A stretch of 5,934 nt of DNA from an uncultured Bordetella sp. Lineage in GTDB: Bacteria > Pseudomonadota > Gammaproteobacteria > Burkholderiales > Burkholderiaceae_B. A program made the position numbers and the translations under genes. The notes beneath the pieces are model-generated. The model was not told the origin of the DNA and did no database searches. It worked only from the letters and a program-made list of their open reading frames with translations. Shown piece by piece: positions 5,666 to 5,934 of this stretch. Where the stretch lies: assembly GCA_937881145.1 (NCBI GenBank), contig CALGFL010000106.1, positions 1 to 5,934 of the forward strand, in the 5' to 3' direction. The stretch's first letter is position 1; each line of letters begins with the position of its first letter.

Positions 5666-5714
5666 TGGTGCCGGCAATAGGAGTCGAACCTACGACCTTC
5701 GCATTACGAATGCG
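5666..5714 (-). tRNA. 3' fragment of tRNA-Thr(CGT); attachment-site core of a mobile element
   Basis: Read on the minus strand these 49 nt correspond to tRNA positions 28-76. They give CGCA / loop TTCGTAA with anticodon CGT (5708-5706) / TGCG, the variable region, a T arm GTAGG-TTCGACT-CCTAT, the 3' acceptor strand TGCCGGC, discriminator A and encoded CCA. The D arm, the 5' acceptor strand (expected GCCGGCA) and position 27 are absent; the sequence to the right reads TAAAAGAG instead. The fragment cannot fold into a tRNA and is presumably not functional. tRNA-Thr(CGT) genes (thrW in E. coli) are known integration targets, and integration into the tRNA 3' half leaves just such a copy at one end of the element. 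The intact gene should lie at the other end, beyond the window. Confidence 0.88.
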
Positions 5715-5885
5715 TAAAAGAGAAGATTTCCGAGCGTTGATTAAGATTCCCAGGATTGCGATAAATCCAGTATTTATGCGGGTTTTGGGCCGATTTCTAA
5801 ATAATAAGTCGTTGATTGGGATTGACGAATATTGCACAATTCGGGTTACGACAGGGTTACGAGTCGGGTTCGGGAGGTGCAAGGC
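5715..5885. mobile_element. terminal non-coding region of an integrated element (continues past the right edge)
   Basis: From 5715 the sequence stops matching a tRNA and turns more AT-rich than the flank, consistent with imported DNA. It holds a 14-bp imperfect direct repeat CGTTGATT-RR-GATT (5735-5748 and 5810-5823), a dyad ATAAAT-N5-ATTTAT (5761-5777), and GGGTTACGA at 5843-5851 and 5854-5862 with a degenerate third copy GGGTTCGGG at 5866-5874. Repeats beside an attachment core are expected as arm-type integrase or excisionase sites or as operators of the integrase promoter. That the DNA belongs to an island, prophage or integrative conjugative element is inferred from the tRNA fragment; the type cannot be decided here. 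Confidence 0.6.
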
Positions 5886-5933
5886 ATGGAGAAGGTCAAG
5901 CTGACGGAGGGGCGCATTTCCGGGGCTGTCTGA
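5886..5933 (+). pseudogene. possible tyrosine-integrase N-terminus with an early in-frame stop
   Basis: An ATG at 5886 with GGGAGG at 5872-5877 (8-nt spacing) opens a frame reading MEKVKLTEGRISGAV, then TGA at 5931-5933, one base before the window ends. The start KVKLTEGRI resembles the first residues of phage-type tyrosine integrases whose N-termini read roughly K-V-K-L-T-x-G-R-I, and an integrase gene is expected just inside an attachment site reading into the element. The stop after 15 codons does not fit an intact integrase: the gene may be broken by a nonsense or frameshift change, or the match may be chance or a short upstream peptide. The family link is from memory of a nine-residue motif, so confidence is low. 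Confidence 0.3.
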
Positions 5934-5934
5934 C

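Noticed and set aside
5379..5882. A 167-codon minus-strand frame containing VVGSTPIAGT
   Set aside because: It reads straight through the tRNA remnant and its terminator, and that residue string is a translated tRNA 3' half. No family resemblance was seen in the remaining part.
5668..5904. A 78-codon plus-strand frame beginning MPAIGVEPTTFALR
   Set aside because: The opening residues are the antisense translation of the tRNA-Thr fragment, a common annotation artefact. The rest runs through AT-rich repeats with no ribosome binding site.
1..5934. CRISPR array, toxin-antitoxin pair or phage-defence system
   Set aside because: There are no regularly spaced repeats of 20 bp or more and no paired small genes. 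The element that might carry such cargo lies outside the window to the right.

Overview
The window is GC-rich with strong G/C third-position bias and compact operons. Together with the close match of its genes and its tRNA-Thr to beta-proteobacterial forms, this suggests an Alcaligenaceae-type genome (Bordetella/Achromobacter relatives). The genus is an inference; no rRNA or marker gene is present to fix it.

Layout. The left edge (1-159) carries the C-terminal end of a DMT/EamA-type membrane transporter. It converges on a LysR-type regulator on the minus strand (185-1102). An AT-rich divergent promoter region (1103-1301) with LysR-box-like dyads separates the regulator from a plus-strand operon: an MFS transporter of the anion:cation symporter type (1302-2603), then the two subunits of L(+)-tartrate dehydratase, ttdA (2644-3543) and ttdB (3540-4148, GTG start, 4-nt overlap). 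The whole is a tartrate uptake and utilisation module: the regulator senses a ligand, the MFS protein imports the dicarboxylate, and TtdAB dehydrates L-tartrate to oxaloacetate. It is arranged like E. coli ttdR-ttdABT, but with an unrelated transporter family.

A small two-helix membrane protein (4276-4611) of unknown function follows, closed by a strong intrinsic terminator (4672-4691). A minus-strand VOC/glyoxalase-fold protein (4859-5209) comes next, preceded by about 400 bp in which I see no gene.

The most notable structure is at the right edge. Bases 5666-5714 are, on the minus strand, the 3' 49 nt of a tRNA-Thr (anticodon CGT, CCA encoded), complete from position 28 to 76. The 5' half is missing and replaced by unrelated, more AT-rich DNA. 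The tRNA's intrinsic terminator (5618-5650) is still in place on the left side. This is the signature of an attachment site left by a tyrosine-integrase element: host chromosome to the left, element from about 5715 rightwards and running out of the window. The element end holds two sets of short direct repeats (candidate integrase or regulator binding sites) and, with a good ribosome binding site, the first codons of what looks like an integrase-type N-terminus, although an in-frame TGA follows after 15 codons.
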